A program made the position numbers and the translations under genes. 64,000 nucleotides of DNA. It comes from Actinoplanes derwentensis (GTDB taxonomy: Bacteria; Actinomycetota; Actinomycetes; Mycobacteriales; Micromonosporaceae). This document shows positions 24,999 through 33,911 of this stretch, in pieces. Below the pieces are notes generated by a model. It ran no database searches. It was not told the DNA's origin and worked only from the letters and a program-made list of their open reading frames with translations. Every line of letters begins with the position of its first letter. The first letter of the stretch is position 1. The stretch covers positions 2,170,001 through 2,234,000 of the forward strand of contig NZ_LT629758.1 of the NCBI RefSeq assembly GCF_900104725.1, written 5' to 3'.

Positions 24999-26839
24999 TG
25001 CTTCTCACCATGGCGCTCCGTGCCGAGGAAACCACCGGACTGCCGCGACCACAGGTCCGCGTAGATGCCGGCGCGTTCCAGCAGCTCGGCGTGGGTTCCC
25101 TGCTCCACTATCCGGCCGGCGTCGAGAACCACGATCCGGTCCAGGTGCGCGATGGTGGACAGCCGGTGCGCGATCGCGATCACCGTACGGCCGGACATCA
25201 CCTCGCCGAGCGTGTCGTGGATGACGGCCTCGGCTTCCGAGTCGAGCGCGGACGTGGCCTCATCCAAGATCAGGATCGGTGCGTCCCGGTAGAACGCGCG
25301 CGCCAGCGCGATCCGCTGCCGCTGGCCACCGGACAGGCGCACACCGCGCTCGCCGACATGGGCGTCCAGGCCCGTGCGGCCGTCCGCGTCCCGGAGCGCG
25401 GCGACGAATCCGGCGGCGGACGCCCGGCGCAGCGCCTTCTCGACCGGTGCGTCGTCGACGGGGCCCGGGCCGGCGATGTTCTCCCGGACCGAACGATGCA
25501 GCAGCGTGGACTCCTGGGCGACCATGGCGATCCGGGCGCGCAGACTCTCCTGCGTCACGTCGGTGATGTCGGTGCCGTCGATCGTGATCGTGCCGGACTC
25601 CGCGTCATGGAACCGCAGCAGCAGGCCGACCAGCGTGGACTTACCGGCTCCGGACCGGCCCACGATCCCGACACGCTCACCGGCCGCGACGTCGAGGCTC
25701 AGCCGGTCCAGCCCGCCCGTACCGCGGCCGTAGTGGTGGCTGACCTGCGCGAAACCGATGGCTCCACCTCGTACCAGCAAGGGCCCTGCCTGTGGTTTGT
25801 CGGCGACCGCGAGCGGCTGCGCGATGACCCGCAGAGCCCGCCGGAGCACACCGACGGACCCGTTCAACGACGACACCGCGTCCAGCAGCCATTCGGCCAT
25901 CGCGGTGATCCGGAAACTGAGCGCCACCGCGGCCGCGACCAGACCCAACGGCGCGGATTCGGTACGCCAGAGCACGATCCCGTATCCGACGAGCCCGACC
26001 AGCAGCGCACTACTGAGCGCCGTCATCGTGCCGTTGATCGTCACCTCGACCCGCTGCAGATTCACATGCGCCCGCCTGGCCAGCCCGAACACCCGACGAT
26101 CATGCTCGGTACGGGTGTCCTGACCGCCGAGCAACGCCAGCGTGTCAGCGTTGGCATACGAGTCGACCAGCAGCCCGGTCAGCTCGGACTCCGCCTCCTG
26201 CAACCGCTCCGAGGCACGCCGGTAGCGCGGCACCGTCCACCACATCAGCAGCGCGTACGCCAGGATCCAGGCGCCCAGCGGCAACAGCAGTCGCAGATCG
26301 ATCGCCGACATCACCCACACCGACCCGGCGATGTACGCGACCACGAACACCAGCGTGTGAATGACCGAGTACGCGGCGGTGCTCGCGGCATCACCACCGT
26401 CACGCACCCAGGTGGCGATCCGCCCGGCCAGGTCGGAGCGGAACCAGCCGACGGACTGCCGGGACACGTACCGGTGTGCCCGCCAGCGGGCGAGCTGACG
26501 GGCGTCGACCCGGAACGCGATGTCGTCCAGCGCCTCACCGACCAGGTGGATCCCCGGCCTGACCAGCGTCACGAACACGGCCACGCCCAGCAGTTCGGCA
26601 CCGTGCCCGGCCCAGAGCGTGCCCGGGTCGGCGGCGGCGAGCATGTCGACCAGCCGCCCGGCATAACCGATCAGCCAGACCTCGATCGCGGCAGCCAGGA
26701 TCGTGGTGACGACCGCCGCCACGACGACCAGCCGCAGCGGCCGGAACACTTCCAGAACAAACCGTCCGGCCCGGGCGTCGGGAGTGGAGCCGTCACCGGC
26801 CGGAAAAGGATCAACAGAGTTTACGAACAGACCTGACAC
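24962..26839 (-). CDS. ABC exporter, fused membrane and ATPase domains
   Basis: A 625-residue half-transporter that would dimerise. Six membrane helices lie within residues about 35-330. The ATPase domain has GRSGAGKSTL (Walker A), the Q-loop MVAQESTLLH, RLSGGQRQRIALARAF (signature), ILILDEATSALD (Walker B) and AIAHRLSTI (H-loop). The type I exporter architecture suggests efflux of a lipid, peptide or drug. The GTG start at 26839 has GGAAAGG upstream. The C-terminal tail is written across the palindromic operator of the next operon. Confidence 0.92.
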   Translation of the reverse strand: MSGLFVNSVDPFPAGDGSTPDARAGRFVLEVFRPLRLVVVAAVVTTILAAAIEVWLIGYAGRLVDMLAAADPGTLWAGHGAELLGVAVFVTLVRPGIHLVGEALDDIAFRVDARQLARWRAHRYVSRQSVGWFRSDLAGRIATWVRDGGDAASTAAYSVIHTLVFVVAYIAGSVWVMSAIDLRLLLPLGAWILAYALLMWWTVPRYRRASERLQEAESELTGLLVDSYANADTLALLGGQDTRTEHDRRVFGLARRAHVNLQRVEVTINGTMTALSSALLVGLVGYGIVLWRTESAPLGLVAAAVALSFRITAMAEWLLDAVSSLNGSVGVLRRALRVIAQPLAVADKPQAGPLLVRGGAIGFAQVSHHYGRGTGGLDRLSLDVAAGERVGIVGRSGAGKSTLVGLLLRFHDAESGTITIDGTDITDVTQESLRARIAMVAQESTLLHRSVRENIAGPGPVDDAPVEKALRRASAAGFVAALRDADGRTGLDAHVGERGVRLSGGQRQRIALARAFYRDAPILILDEATSALDSEAEAVIHDTLGEVMSGRTVIAIAHRLSTIAHLDRIVVLDAGRIVEQGTHAELLERAGIYADLWSRQSGGFLGTERHGEKHDMSSDRASRYA

Positions 26840-26981
26840 GAAGCGCCTTTCCGGCAGCGGAGACGAACAGGAAACCGGGAAAACCGCCGGACGTCCTCAT
26901 GATCGATCTCCTCTTCACAGGTCTCTCCTGGCGAGGCTAGGCCAGACCGTGCCCCTGCCGCTCCCCATTTAGAGCGCGGGT

Positions 26982-28091
26982 TCAGCTACGGGCCATCGCC
27001 CGGAGCCGGTCGTTGCGTTCGTCCAGCGCCTGCTGGGTGGCGGGCATCAGGAGCTCACCGCCGGGGCCGGCGCTGTCCTGAGCGTGGGTGACGTACGGGC
27101 GCTGCTTGTCCTCGTACTCGCCGAAGGCTGCTTCGAGGTCGTGCGGGTGGTGGAGCAGAGCCTGCGCGAGCAGCCAGGTGCCGGTGAGGGCCAGGGAGGC
27201 GCCGCGCCCGGACAGGTTGGAGGCGCAGTGCGCAGCGTCGCCGACCAGCACGACACGCCCCTGGTGCCAGGTCGGCATGTGGATCTGGCTGACCGAGTCG
27301 AAGTACAGCTCCGGGTCGTGACGCACGGCATCGAGGATCTCCGGAACGCGCCATTCGTCGTGGCCGGCGAAGGCGTCGAGCAGGATGCGCTTCTGGGCGT
27401 CCAGGTCGCGGTAGTCGTAGTCGATCCAGTCGGAGCGGAAGTTGAGGACACCGAGCGCGGTGTCGTGATAGTGCGCGATGCCGATCAGGTGACCCGGCCA
27501 GTTGAGGAACGGGCTGGTACGCCCGCTGTCGTGCGGGGCGGTCAGGTTGGTGAGAGCGACGTAGAAGCCGAGGTGTTCGAGGTAGTCGCTCTCCGGCCCG
27601 AAGGTGAGCCGGCGAGTCAGCGAGTGCAGTCCGTCGGCGCCGACGACCAGATCGAACCGGTCCTGTTTGCCGGAGGTGAAGGTGATCTCGACGCCGGTGC
27701 CGTCGTCGTGGAGCTCGGCGATGGATTCCCCGAACACGAGTGACGTCGTGCGGGTCAGAGCCTCATGCAGGACGCGGGCCAGGTCCTCGCGAGGGATCTC
27801 GATGTCCTGCTCGGAGTCGCTGATCTCGCTGACGGGCAGTTCAGCGACCAGGGTGCCGGTGGCGTCGACGAACTGGGCTCGCTCGGTCATGGTGACCCGG
27901 CGGGCCTGGATCCGGTCGAGGACACCCATCGCGCGGGCGACGTCGAGGGCGTCCCCGCGTACGTCGACGGGTGAGCCGTTGACCCGCAGGTGGCCGGCGC
28001 GCTCGACGATGGTGACGTCATGGCCGGTGGCGCCGAGGTTGATACCGGCGGCGAGGCCGGCCATGCCGGCTCCGGAGACGAGGATGCGCAT
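26982..28091 (-). CDS. FAD-dependent monooxygenase (aromatic hydroxylase/TetX-type)
   Basis: A 369-residue class A flavoprotein monooxygenase. It has the dinucleotide motif MRILVSGAGMAGLAAGINL, the DG motif DLVVGADGLHSLTRR, and the second FAD contact GRVVLVGDAAHCASNLSGRG. ATG 28091 is chosen since the longer frame overlaps the divergent TetR gene. Relatives hydroxylate aromatics or inactivate antibiotics such as tetracycline or rifampicin; the substrate is unknown here. The divergent TetR regulator 105 bp away probably controls it. Confidence 0.9.
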   Translation of the reverse strand: MRILVSGAGMAGLAAGINLGATGHDVTIVERAGHLRVNGSPVDVRGDALDVARAMGVLDRIQARRVTMTERAQFVDATGTLVAELPVSEISDSEQDIEIPREDLARVLHEALTRTTSLVFGESIAELHDDGTGVEITFTSGKQDRFDLVVGADGLHSLTRRLTFGPESDYLEHLGFYVALTNLTAPHDSGRTSPFLNWPGHLIGIAHYHDTALGVLNFRSDWIDYDYRDLDAQKRILLDAFAGHDEWRVPEILDAVRHDPELYFDSVSQIHMPTWHQGRVVLVGDAAHCASNLSGRGASLALTGTWLLAQALLHHPHDLEAAFGEYEDKQRPYVTHAQDSAGPGGELLMPATQQALDERNDRLRAMARS

Positions 28092-28196
28092 GGGGTGCCT
28101 TCTTTCGCGGTGAGAGGGGACGGGACGGACCCCGGTGTCGGACCGGGTAAGAAACCGGAAGTATCTTTTTGGTGGCGGCCGGACGGAGGATTCACG

Positions 28197-28787
28197 ATGG
28201 GCACCACACCAGCGACACGCCGGCGCGGGGCAGCGCTCGAAGACGCCCTGCTCGATGCGGCCTGGGCGGAGCTGACGGATCGCGGTTACGAGTCGCTCAG
28301 CCCGGAGAGCGTCGCCGAGCGGGCCGGGACCAGCAAATCCGTGGTCTACCGTCGCTGGCCGAGCAAAGGCGAACTGGTGCGGGCGGCGTTGCTGCACATC
28401 GCCGGACGGGACCGGGACCCGGTGACCGTGCCGGACACCGGCAGTCTGCGCGGCGATGTCATCGCGTTGCTGCGCCAGGTCAACGAGCGTCGCCTCGCTC
28501 TGGCCCTGGCGTTGATCGCCCAGCTCGGTGATCTCCATCGCGCGACCGGCACGAGCATCGACGACCTGCGCGTGACGCTGTCGGCCGGCCAGCGGTCCGC
28601 GATGCAGGAGATCGTCGACCGCGCGGCCATCCGCGGCGAGATCGACCCGTCGAGACTCACCCCGCGCATCGTCCGGCTCCCGGAGGATCTCTTCCGGCAC
28701 GAGCTGCTCATGACCTCACGGGCCGTGCCCGATGTGGACATCGTCGAGATCGTCGACACCATCTTTCTCCCTTTGGTCCTCAGCTGA
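28197..28787 (+). CDS. TetR-family regulator divergent from the FAD monooxygenase
   Basis: A 196-residue regulator. The N-terminal HTH reads ALEDALLDAAWAELTDRGYE and then SLSPESVAERAGTSKSVVYRRWPSKGEL, the classic TetR helix-turn-helix with the YRRWPSK end. The C-terminal half fits a TetR_C domain. ATG 28197 has GGAGGA 7 nt upstream. The shared 105 bp region with the monooxygenase contains CCGG repeats around GTAAGAAA, a possible operator. Confidence 0.9.
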   Translation: MGTTPATRRRGAALEDALLDAAWAELTDRGYESLSPESVAERAGTSKSVVYRRWPSKGELVRAALLHIAGRDRDPVTVPDTGSLRGDVIALLRQVNERRLALALALIAQLGDLHRATGTSIDDLRVTLSAGQRSAMQEIVDRAAIRGEIDPSRLTPRIVRLPEDLFRHELLMTSRAVPDVDIVEIVDTIFLPLVLS

Positions 28788-28910
28788 CCACGAACGACCC
28801 TGCAATAAGAAACTTTCCGTCTCTAAAGTCACGATAGCGCCCAGCCTTAAGATACGCAAAGTCTCTTACTTTGAAGCGGTCAGCCCGCCGGCCCGGAAAT
28901 CGGAATAAAA

Positions 28911-28946
28911 ATTCCACTTGGAAGATCTATTCCACTTGCGTACGAT
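28911..28946 (+). promoter_or_regulatory. Promoter with repeated operator for the second TetR operon
   Basis: TTGGAA (28918-28923) and TACGAT (28941-28946) are 17 bp apart, a good -35/-10 pair; the GTG start is 8 nt further, so the mRNA is nearly leaderless. ATTCCACTTG is repeated at 28911-28920 and 28929-28938, overlapping the -35 and spacer. The stretch GGAATAAAAATTCC adds a palindrome. This is a natural site for autoregulation by the encoded TetR protein. Confidence 0.6.
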
Positions 28947-28953
28947 CGGGCAC

Positions 28954-29583
28954 GTGACCGAGTCGTCCCCCGCCCTGCGCCGTGATGCCGAGCGGAACCG
29001 TCAGTTGCTGCTGCGCACGGCGTATGAGCTGATGGCCGCCGAAGGGCTGGACGTCTCCTACGAAGACATCGCCCGGGCCGCCGGTACCGGGATGGGCACG
29101 ATGTACCGGCGCTTCCCGCGCCGGCAGGACCTGCTCGACGCCCTGTTCAGCGAGCACATCGAGACGGTGATCGGCTTCGCCGCCCAAGCCTCGCGGTACG
29201 ACGACGCCTGGGCCGGGCTCGCCTGGTTCCTGGAGCGGCAACTCGAGATCGAGGCGCAGAGCCGGGGACTCGGAGAACTGCTGCGCAGCCGTGACCAGGC
29301 CACCACACTGGTGCAGCGGGCCCACGAGCAGATGACTCCGCTCGTCGCGGAGCTCATCGCCCGGGCTGTCCGTGCGGGCCAGCTACCCGCGGGAGCGACG
29401 CCCGCCGACTTCGCCGCCGTGCACGTGATGGTCGGCAGCGTCATGGACGCCTCCCGGACCGTCGCCCCGCAACTGTGGCGCCGTGCTCTCACCATCGCCC
29501 TGGCCGGTCTGCGGCATGCCGACCTGTCCGGCGACCCGCCGGACGAGGCGGTCATCAACCACCTGTACCACGACAAGAAATGA
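28954..29583 (+). CDS. TetR-family regulator
   Basis: A 209-residue TetR protein. RDAERNRQLLLRTAYELMA, then SYEDIARAAGTGMGTMYRRF, is the HTH, and the C-terminal part (FLERQLEIEAQSRGLGELLR) resembles the SbtR-like ligand-binding domain. GTG 28954 is set by the promoter spacing; an upstream ATG frame exists but would cover the -10 box. Its stop overlaps an ATG of the PPOX gene (ATGA), so both genes form one operon. Confidence 0.9.
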   Translation: MTESSPALRRDAERNRQLLLRTAYELMAAEGLDVSYEDIARAAGTGMGTMYRRFPRRQDLLDALFSEHIETVIGFAAQASRYDDAWAGLAWFLERQLEIEAQSRGLGELLRSRDQATTLVQRAHEQMTPLVAELIARAVRAGQLPAGATPADFAAVHVMVGSVMDASRTVAPQLWRRALTIALAGLRHADLSGDPPDEAVINHLYHDKK

Positions 29584-29597
29584 AGGTTCCGCCCATC

Positions 29598-29987
29598 ATG
29601 GCCCTGCCCGACGACCTCCTCGCTGTTCTGCACACCAAGGCGATCTGCTTCGTCACCACCCTGATGCCCGACGGATCGCCGCAGATCTCCCAGACCTGGG
29701 CCGGCACCGACGGCCAACACGTCCTGATCAACACGGTGGTCACCCACCAGAAGACCCGCAACCTCACCCGTGACCCGCGCATCGCCATCGGGATCGCCGA
29801 TCCGGCCGCGCCGTCGCGCTCCTGGGCGCTGCGCGGCAGTGTCGTGACCGCCACCACGGACGGCGCGCGGGAGAACATCGACGAGTTGTCCCAGAAGTAC
29901 ATCGGCCGGCCCTATCCCGGTTTCGGCGGCGAACAGGAAGAACGCGTCATCCTCACCGTCAAGGTCGACCGGATCCACACCCCGTGA
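29598..29987 (+). CDS. PPOX-class F420-dependent oxidoreductase
   Basis: A 129-residue split-barrel flavin/deazaflavin protein. The family start MALPDDLLAVLHTKAICFV is followed by TTLMPDGSPQISQTW and VTHQKTRNLTRDPRIAIGI. Members use F420 or FMN to reduce small molecules. I start at ATG 29598, where homologues begin; an in-frame ATG at 29580 that overlaps the TetR stop would add six residues and couple translation. Probably controlled by the TetR protein encoded just upstream. Confidence 0.88.
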   Translation: MALPDDLLAVLHTKAICFVTTLMPDGSPQISQTWAGTDGQHVLINTVVTHQKTRNLTRDPRIAIGIADPAAPSRSWALRGSVVTATTDGARENIDELSQKYIGRPYPGFGGEQEERVILTVKVDRIHTP

Positions 29988-30038
29988 CCCGGAAACGGGG
30001 CCGGGGATCAGTTGACTTCGGCTGGGAGAACGGGGCCG

Positions 30039-30185
30039 GTGGTTGATCAGGTGACCCGGCGCAGCGACTTCGACCGGCTCAAGACGCCGGCTCCGGCCGC
30101 CACGGTGCAGCGGTTCAAGAACCACGTGGCGCACAGGAGGGCCCTACGGGAACAGCTTGTCGAGGTGCGCGTCGAGCACGGCTAG
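30039..30185 (+). CDS. Possible 48-residue basic protein, antisense to the end of a TetR gene
   Basis: GTG 30039 with GGGAGAA 8 nt upstream opens a frame to TAG at 30183-30185. The peptide (VVDQVTRRSDFDRLKTPAP, then AATVQRFKNHVAHRRALREQ) has high third-position GC in its non-overlapping part, as real genes here do. The last 42 bp overlap the convergent TetR gene. No family known; it may be a small gene or the tail of a lost one. Confidence 0.3.
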   Translation: MVDQVTRRSDFDRLKTPAPAATVQRFKNHVAHRRALREQLVEVRVEHG

Positions 30186-30707
30186 TGCCTGCTCGGCGGT
30201 GTACTTGCCGCTGACCAGGTAGAGGCCGAGGCCTTCCATGAGGGCGAGCAGACCGCCGGCGGCTGTGCCGGCGTCCGGGCTGGGCAGCAGGTCGGCGATG
30301 AACGACAGCAGTTCGGTGGTGTCCTCGCGGAGTCCGGCCGCTGGGCGTACCGCGGTGTAGGCGAGGAAGGCCAGTGCTACCCGGGCGTTGTCGCTGCTCT
30401 GCTCGTCGAGCGGCAGCAGGGCGGTGATGATCGTACGTATCAGCAGCCGCGGCGGGGTTGGTGCGGCGCCCAGCCGGGCGATGGACTCGGTGACCCGGGT
30501 CTGGCTGCGGCCGCGGACCACGGCCATCGCGAACGCCATCATCTCGTCCTTGGTGGCGAAGTAGTGCTGCACCATGCCCGCTGAGACGCCGGCCTCGGCG
30601 GCGACGTGGCGCAGGCTGACCGCCTCCAGCCCGCGCGCCGCGGCGACCCGCATGAGGGCGGCGGCGATCAGCGCACGTCGTTCTTGGTGATCGACTTTCT
30701 TGGGCAT
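30144..30707 (-). CDS. TetR-family regulator (last gene of the PEP-enzyme operon)
   Basis: A 187-residue regulator. HTH: KKVDHQERRALIAAALMRVA and AVSLRHVAAEAGVSAGMVQHYF, ending FATKDEM, of the kind seen in BetI-like TetR proteins; the rest is a helical ligand domain (TetR_C_6-like). ATG 30707 lies 17 bp after the membrane-protein gene. The long frame extending upstream is a shadow of that gene. As the third gene of an operon it may regulate the operon's own promoter. Confidence 0.9.
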   Translation of the reverse strand: MPKKVDHQERRALIAAALMRVAAARGLEAVSLRHVAAEAGVSAGMVQHYFATKDEMMAFAMAVVRGRSQTRVTESIARLGAAPTPPRLLIRTIITALLPLDEQSSDNARVALAFLAYTAVRPAAGLREDTTELLSFIADLLPSPDAGTAAGGLLALMEGLGLYLVSGKYTAEQALAVLDAHLDKLFP

Positions 30708-30724
30708 GGCACCGATGCTTTCAG

Positions 30725-31366
30725 TCAGACAGTGGCGGTGGCCCGGCGGCCGCGGGGGAATCCGTCGGCGTAGAGCCGTACCTCGTCGACGGGTTCGCTT
30801 GTTCCGGTCGGCAGGTCGAAGGTCAGCGGGCTGCGTAGCCGTACGTCGATGCTGGTCTGCTTGCCGACCGCGACGTTCAGTACGCGGTGTTCGCCGTCGT
30901 TGTCGAACTGCACGGACTTGTTGGTCGGCACCGAGCGGTAGCGTTTGGACACCGACGCGACTTCGTCCCACGGAATAGTGAGGTCGATGTTTGCGCCGTG
31001 GCGCACGCGGATGCCCCGGTCGCCGACGATGTGCGGGTGCACTGTCATGGTGGCGAGGAAGCCGAACATCCACAGCAGGCCCCAGACGCCGAGCCCGAGC
31101 ACGATCCAGCGGGCTGGGCGCCACGGCACAACATGTGCGACCACGGTGTCGAAGATGGGGATCTCGATCGCGGACAGCACGATGAAGACGCCGAGGATCG
31201 GCTTGATCACGCCTACGTAGGCGAAGGGTGCGTCGCCCGGGTCCGACACGGGCGGCCGGCGTCGCAGCCACAGGTACAGGCTGCGCCAGGCGACCCGTTC
31301 CATCTCGGCTGCGCGGCGCAGCAGCGGGCCGACGGTCTTGCGAGTGGGGGTGCTGGTCTGGCTCAT
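30725..31366 (-). CDS. Two-helix membrane protein with C-terminal PH-like domain, function unknown
   Basis: A 213-residue protein. After a basic N-terminus (PTRKTVGPLLRRAAEMERV) come two membrane helices (about residues 50-70 and 85-108), then a soluble domain with strands around GIRVRHGANIDLTIPWDEVA, a pattern like bacterial PH-like domains. ATG 31366 has AAGGACG upstream. It lies 30 bp after the PEP-utilising enzyme and 17 bp before TetR in one operon. Role unknown. Confidence 0.7.
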   Translation of the reverse strand: MSQTSTPTRKTVGPLLRRAAEMERVAWRSLYLWLRRRPPVSDPGDAPFAYVGVIKPILGVFIVLSAIEIPIFDTVVAHVVPWRPARWIVLGLGVWGLLWMFGFLATMTVHPHIVGDRGIRVRHGANIDLTIPWDEVASVSKRYRSVPTNKSVQFDNDGEHRVLNVAVGKQTSIDVRLRSPLTFDLPTGTSEPVDEVRLYADGFPRGRRATATV

Positions 31367-31396
31367 CGTCGTCCTTGTCGCGGGGCAGGGGGGGAG

Positions 31397-33802
31397 TCAG
31401 GGGCGGTCGATGGTGACGGTGCCGGTGGCGCCGTCCACGGTGATCACTTGGCCGGTGCGGATCCGGTGAGTGACGCCGGGCACGCAGATGACGGCGGGGA
31501 TGCCGTACTCGCGGGCCACAGTCGGGCCGTGCGCCATGATCGCTCCGGTCTCGGTGACCAGCGCGGCGGCGGTCAGGAACAGCGGTGTCCAGCCTGGGTC
31601 GGTGGTCGCGGCGACAAGGATCTCGCCTGGTTCGATCCGGGCGGTGGCGGGGTCGTCGACGATCCGGGCGGGTCCGGTCGCCCGGCCCGCCGCCGCCCCG
31701 ACGCCGATGAGGGCACCGTCGTCGGCGGCCGCGGCCGGCAGCACGGCCTCAACGTCGGTACCGTCTGACAGCAGCGCCACCGGTACCGTCTTGCGGCGTA
31801 GTTCGCGCTGGTGCACGCGGCGGCGGGCGGTGACCGTGTCGCGGTGGTCGGCGCCCTGGTGCACCGCGGTGTGCACCTCGTCGAGGGTGAGGAACACGAT
31901 GTCTCCGGGCGCGGCGAGCAGGCCGCCCGCGGCCAGGTCGGCGCCGATGATCAGCAGTTGCGCACGCATCGCCCGCAGCCGGTACAGACCGGCGAACTTG
32001 CCGCTCTCGCGCAGGCCGGCCAGCGCCCGGGCGCGGCGCAGCAGGAACCCGGCGAGCCGCCCGCGTACGGGCCGCCGGTGCCGGGCGCGCGCGATCAGGC
32101 CGGGCAGGGCGGCCTCGGCTGCCGCAGCGGCTCGCGCGAACCGCCGGTCGGGCGCCTGCTCCGGGTCGTCGAGCCGCAGGTAGTTGGCGACGGCGGCGAG
32201 CACCGGGGTCGGATCCTCGGCCCAGCGCGGCACGCCGAGGTCGACCTCGGCGGCGCCGCGGTGCCCGTAGGTGTCCAGGAACTCCGCGAGCCCGATCTCC
32301 GGCAGTTCGCCATCCAGGTACCGGGCGGCCAACTCGTCCGGCGGGGTGTTCAGCAGCAGCTCCTTGTGGGTGGCCGCGTCCTGGGCGAGGCGCCACAGCG
32401 CGAGGTCCATCTCGATGGTGACGTTGTGCGGCATCCCGGCGAGCACGGTGTGGATCTCATCGGCGGTGGCCACGCCCGTCAGCAGCCGGGCCGGCAGCGC
32501 CGCGGCGAGCATGCCGGCCACGATCGGCCAGGTGAGCTCGCCGGCGACGTCGGTCGGATCGTCGTCCTGCACGAAGCACAGCCGGTCGGCGGTGGTGCGC
32601 AGGTCCGGCGGAGGAGCCGAGGCCAGCCGGAGCCGGTCGACGGCGCGCATCATCCGTGCCCGGGCCGCCTGGGGTCGGGCGAGCGCACGGCTGATGCCGG
32701 CGAGCGCCTGTCCCGCCGTCCGCAGCGACGGCGTGGCCGCGCCGGATCCGCGCTTGGTGGGGCGCCGTGGCGCGAACCGGGGGTCGAGCAGGACGTGCTC
32801 CATCGCCGCCTGCGCGCGGGGGCCGAAGTCGACCGCGAGGATCTTGACCAGTCGGCCGCGGGTGGCGGGATCGCGGGCCATGTCGGTCAGGTCGCCGTAG
32901 AGGCGCCCGCCGATGTCGACGATGTCCGCCCGGACGCCGAGCGGCGCAAGCATCCCGGCGATCAGCGTCCGGAGGGTCGACATGCCGAGCGGGGTGGCCG
33001 GCTGCAGCATCCCCTGGACGTGGCCGAACTCCAGGTAGACGCGTGGCTCGGTGCCGGTGGCCGGGGGCGCCGGGAACAGGGTGGTGATCGGGCGGGACTG
33101 CAGCAGCCACGTCGTGCCCTGCCGGTCGATCGCCCACTCCACGTCCTGCGGTACGCCGAACTGCGTCTGGACGCGCGCACCGACCGACCGCAGTTCGTCC
33201 AGGTGCGCCGCCGTCAGGCAGCCACCGGCGTCCGGCGGTGACCCGTCGAGGACGTAGTGGTCGGCCGCGCCGGCGCCGTCCACCACGGCCGAACCGGGTC
33301 CGGGGGCGGCGTCCACCAGCATCTCGGTCCGGCGCCCGGTCAGCGGGTTGGCGGTGAACAGCACACCCGCGGCCTGCGCGTCGACCATCCGCTGCACGAT
33401 GACGGCCATCGCGACCGTCGGGTCGTCCATGTCGTGGGCCCGGCGGTAGGCGATGGCGCGGGCGCTGTGCAGCGACGCCCAGCAGGTCTCCACCGCGGCG
33501 AGCAGCGCGTCCGGGCCGGTCACGTCCAGGACGGTGTCCTGCTGCCCGGCGAAGCTGGCGTCCGGCAGATCCTCGGCCGTCGCGCTGGAACGCACCGCCA
33601 CCGGGCCGGCGCCGAGCCGCTGGTACGCCGCGAGGATCTCGGCCCGGGGGAGCGTGCCGGAGCGGTGCGCCCGGGTGGTGACGCAGAATCCCGGCGGCAC
33701 CCGTTCCCCGTTGCGGATCAGCTCGCCGAGGCCGGCTGCCTTGCCGCCCACCAGGTAGGCCAGTTCGACGGAGACCTCGGACAGGGCGACGATGAGTGAC
33801 AT
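31397..33802 (-). CDS. PEP-synthase-like / rifampin-phosphotransferase-like enzyme
   Basis: An 801-residue enzyme with the PPDK/PEP-synthase layout. It has an ATP-grasp N-terminal domain (VGGKAAGLGELIRNGERVPP, VAVRSSATAEDLPDASFAGQ, AAGVLFTANPLTGRR, WLLQSRPITT), a helical middle region, and a C-terminal swivelling His domain TETGAIMAHGPTVAREYGIP with the phospho-accepting His. Length and order match rifampin phosphotransferases (Rph), which use ATP, water and rifamycin, as well as less defined PEP-utilising enzymes. ATG 33802 has GGGGGAA upstream; TACAGT (33825-33830, minus strand) is a likely -10. No rifamycin-associated element is seen, so a rifamycin role is unproven. Confidence 0.85.
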   Translation of the reverse strand: MSLIVALSEVSVELAYLVGGKAAGLGELIRNGERVPPGFCVTTRAHRSGTLPRAEILAAYQRLGAGPVAVRSSATAEDLPDASFAGQQDTVLDVTGPDALLAAVETCWASLHSARAIAYRRAHDMDDPTVAMAVIVQRMVDAQAAGVLFTANPLTGRRTEMLVDAAPGPGSAVVDGAGAADHYVLDGSPPDAGGCLTAAHLDELRSVGARVQTQFGVPQDVEWAIDRQGTTWLLQSRPITTLFPAPPATGTEPRVYLEFGHVQGMLQPATPLGMSTLRTLIAGMLAPLGVRADIVDIGGRLYGDLTDMARDPATRGRLVKILAVDFGPRAQAAMEHVLLDPRFAPRRPTKRGSGAATPSLRTAGQALAGISRALARPQAARARMMRAVDRLRLASAPPPDLRTTADRLCFVQDDDPTDVAGELTWPIVAGMLAAALPARLLTGVATADEIHTVLAGMPHNVTIEMDLALWRLAQDAATHKELLLNTPPDELAARYLDGELPEIGLAEFLDTYGHRGAAEVDLGVPRWAEDPTPVLAAVANYLRLDDPEQAPDRRFARAAAAAEAALPGLIARARHRRPVRGRLAGFLLRRARALAGLRESGKFAGLYRLRAMRAQLLIIGADLAAGGLLAAPGDIVFLTLDEVHTAVHQGADHRDTVTARRRVHQRELRRKTVPVALLSDGTDVEAVLPAAAADDGALIGVGAAAGRATGPARIVDDPATARIEPGEILVAATTDPGWTPLFLTAAALVTETGAIMAHGPTVAREYGIPAVICVPGVTHRIRTGQVITVDGATGTVTIDRP

Positions 33803-33911
33803 CTGTTCCCCCGAATGCAATACGACTGTATGGCTACGAAGGTACTGCGTTGGCGATGCAACTGCAATGCGATCCCGCGCCGAGCGGTCCGGAATTCACG
33901 ACCCGAGCCGG

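Noticed and set aside
33803..33911. Rifamycin-associated element before the Rph-like gene
   Set aside because: The known inverted-repeat element is not present; only short TTGCA repeats are seen.
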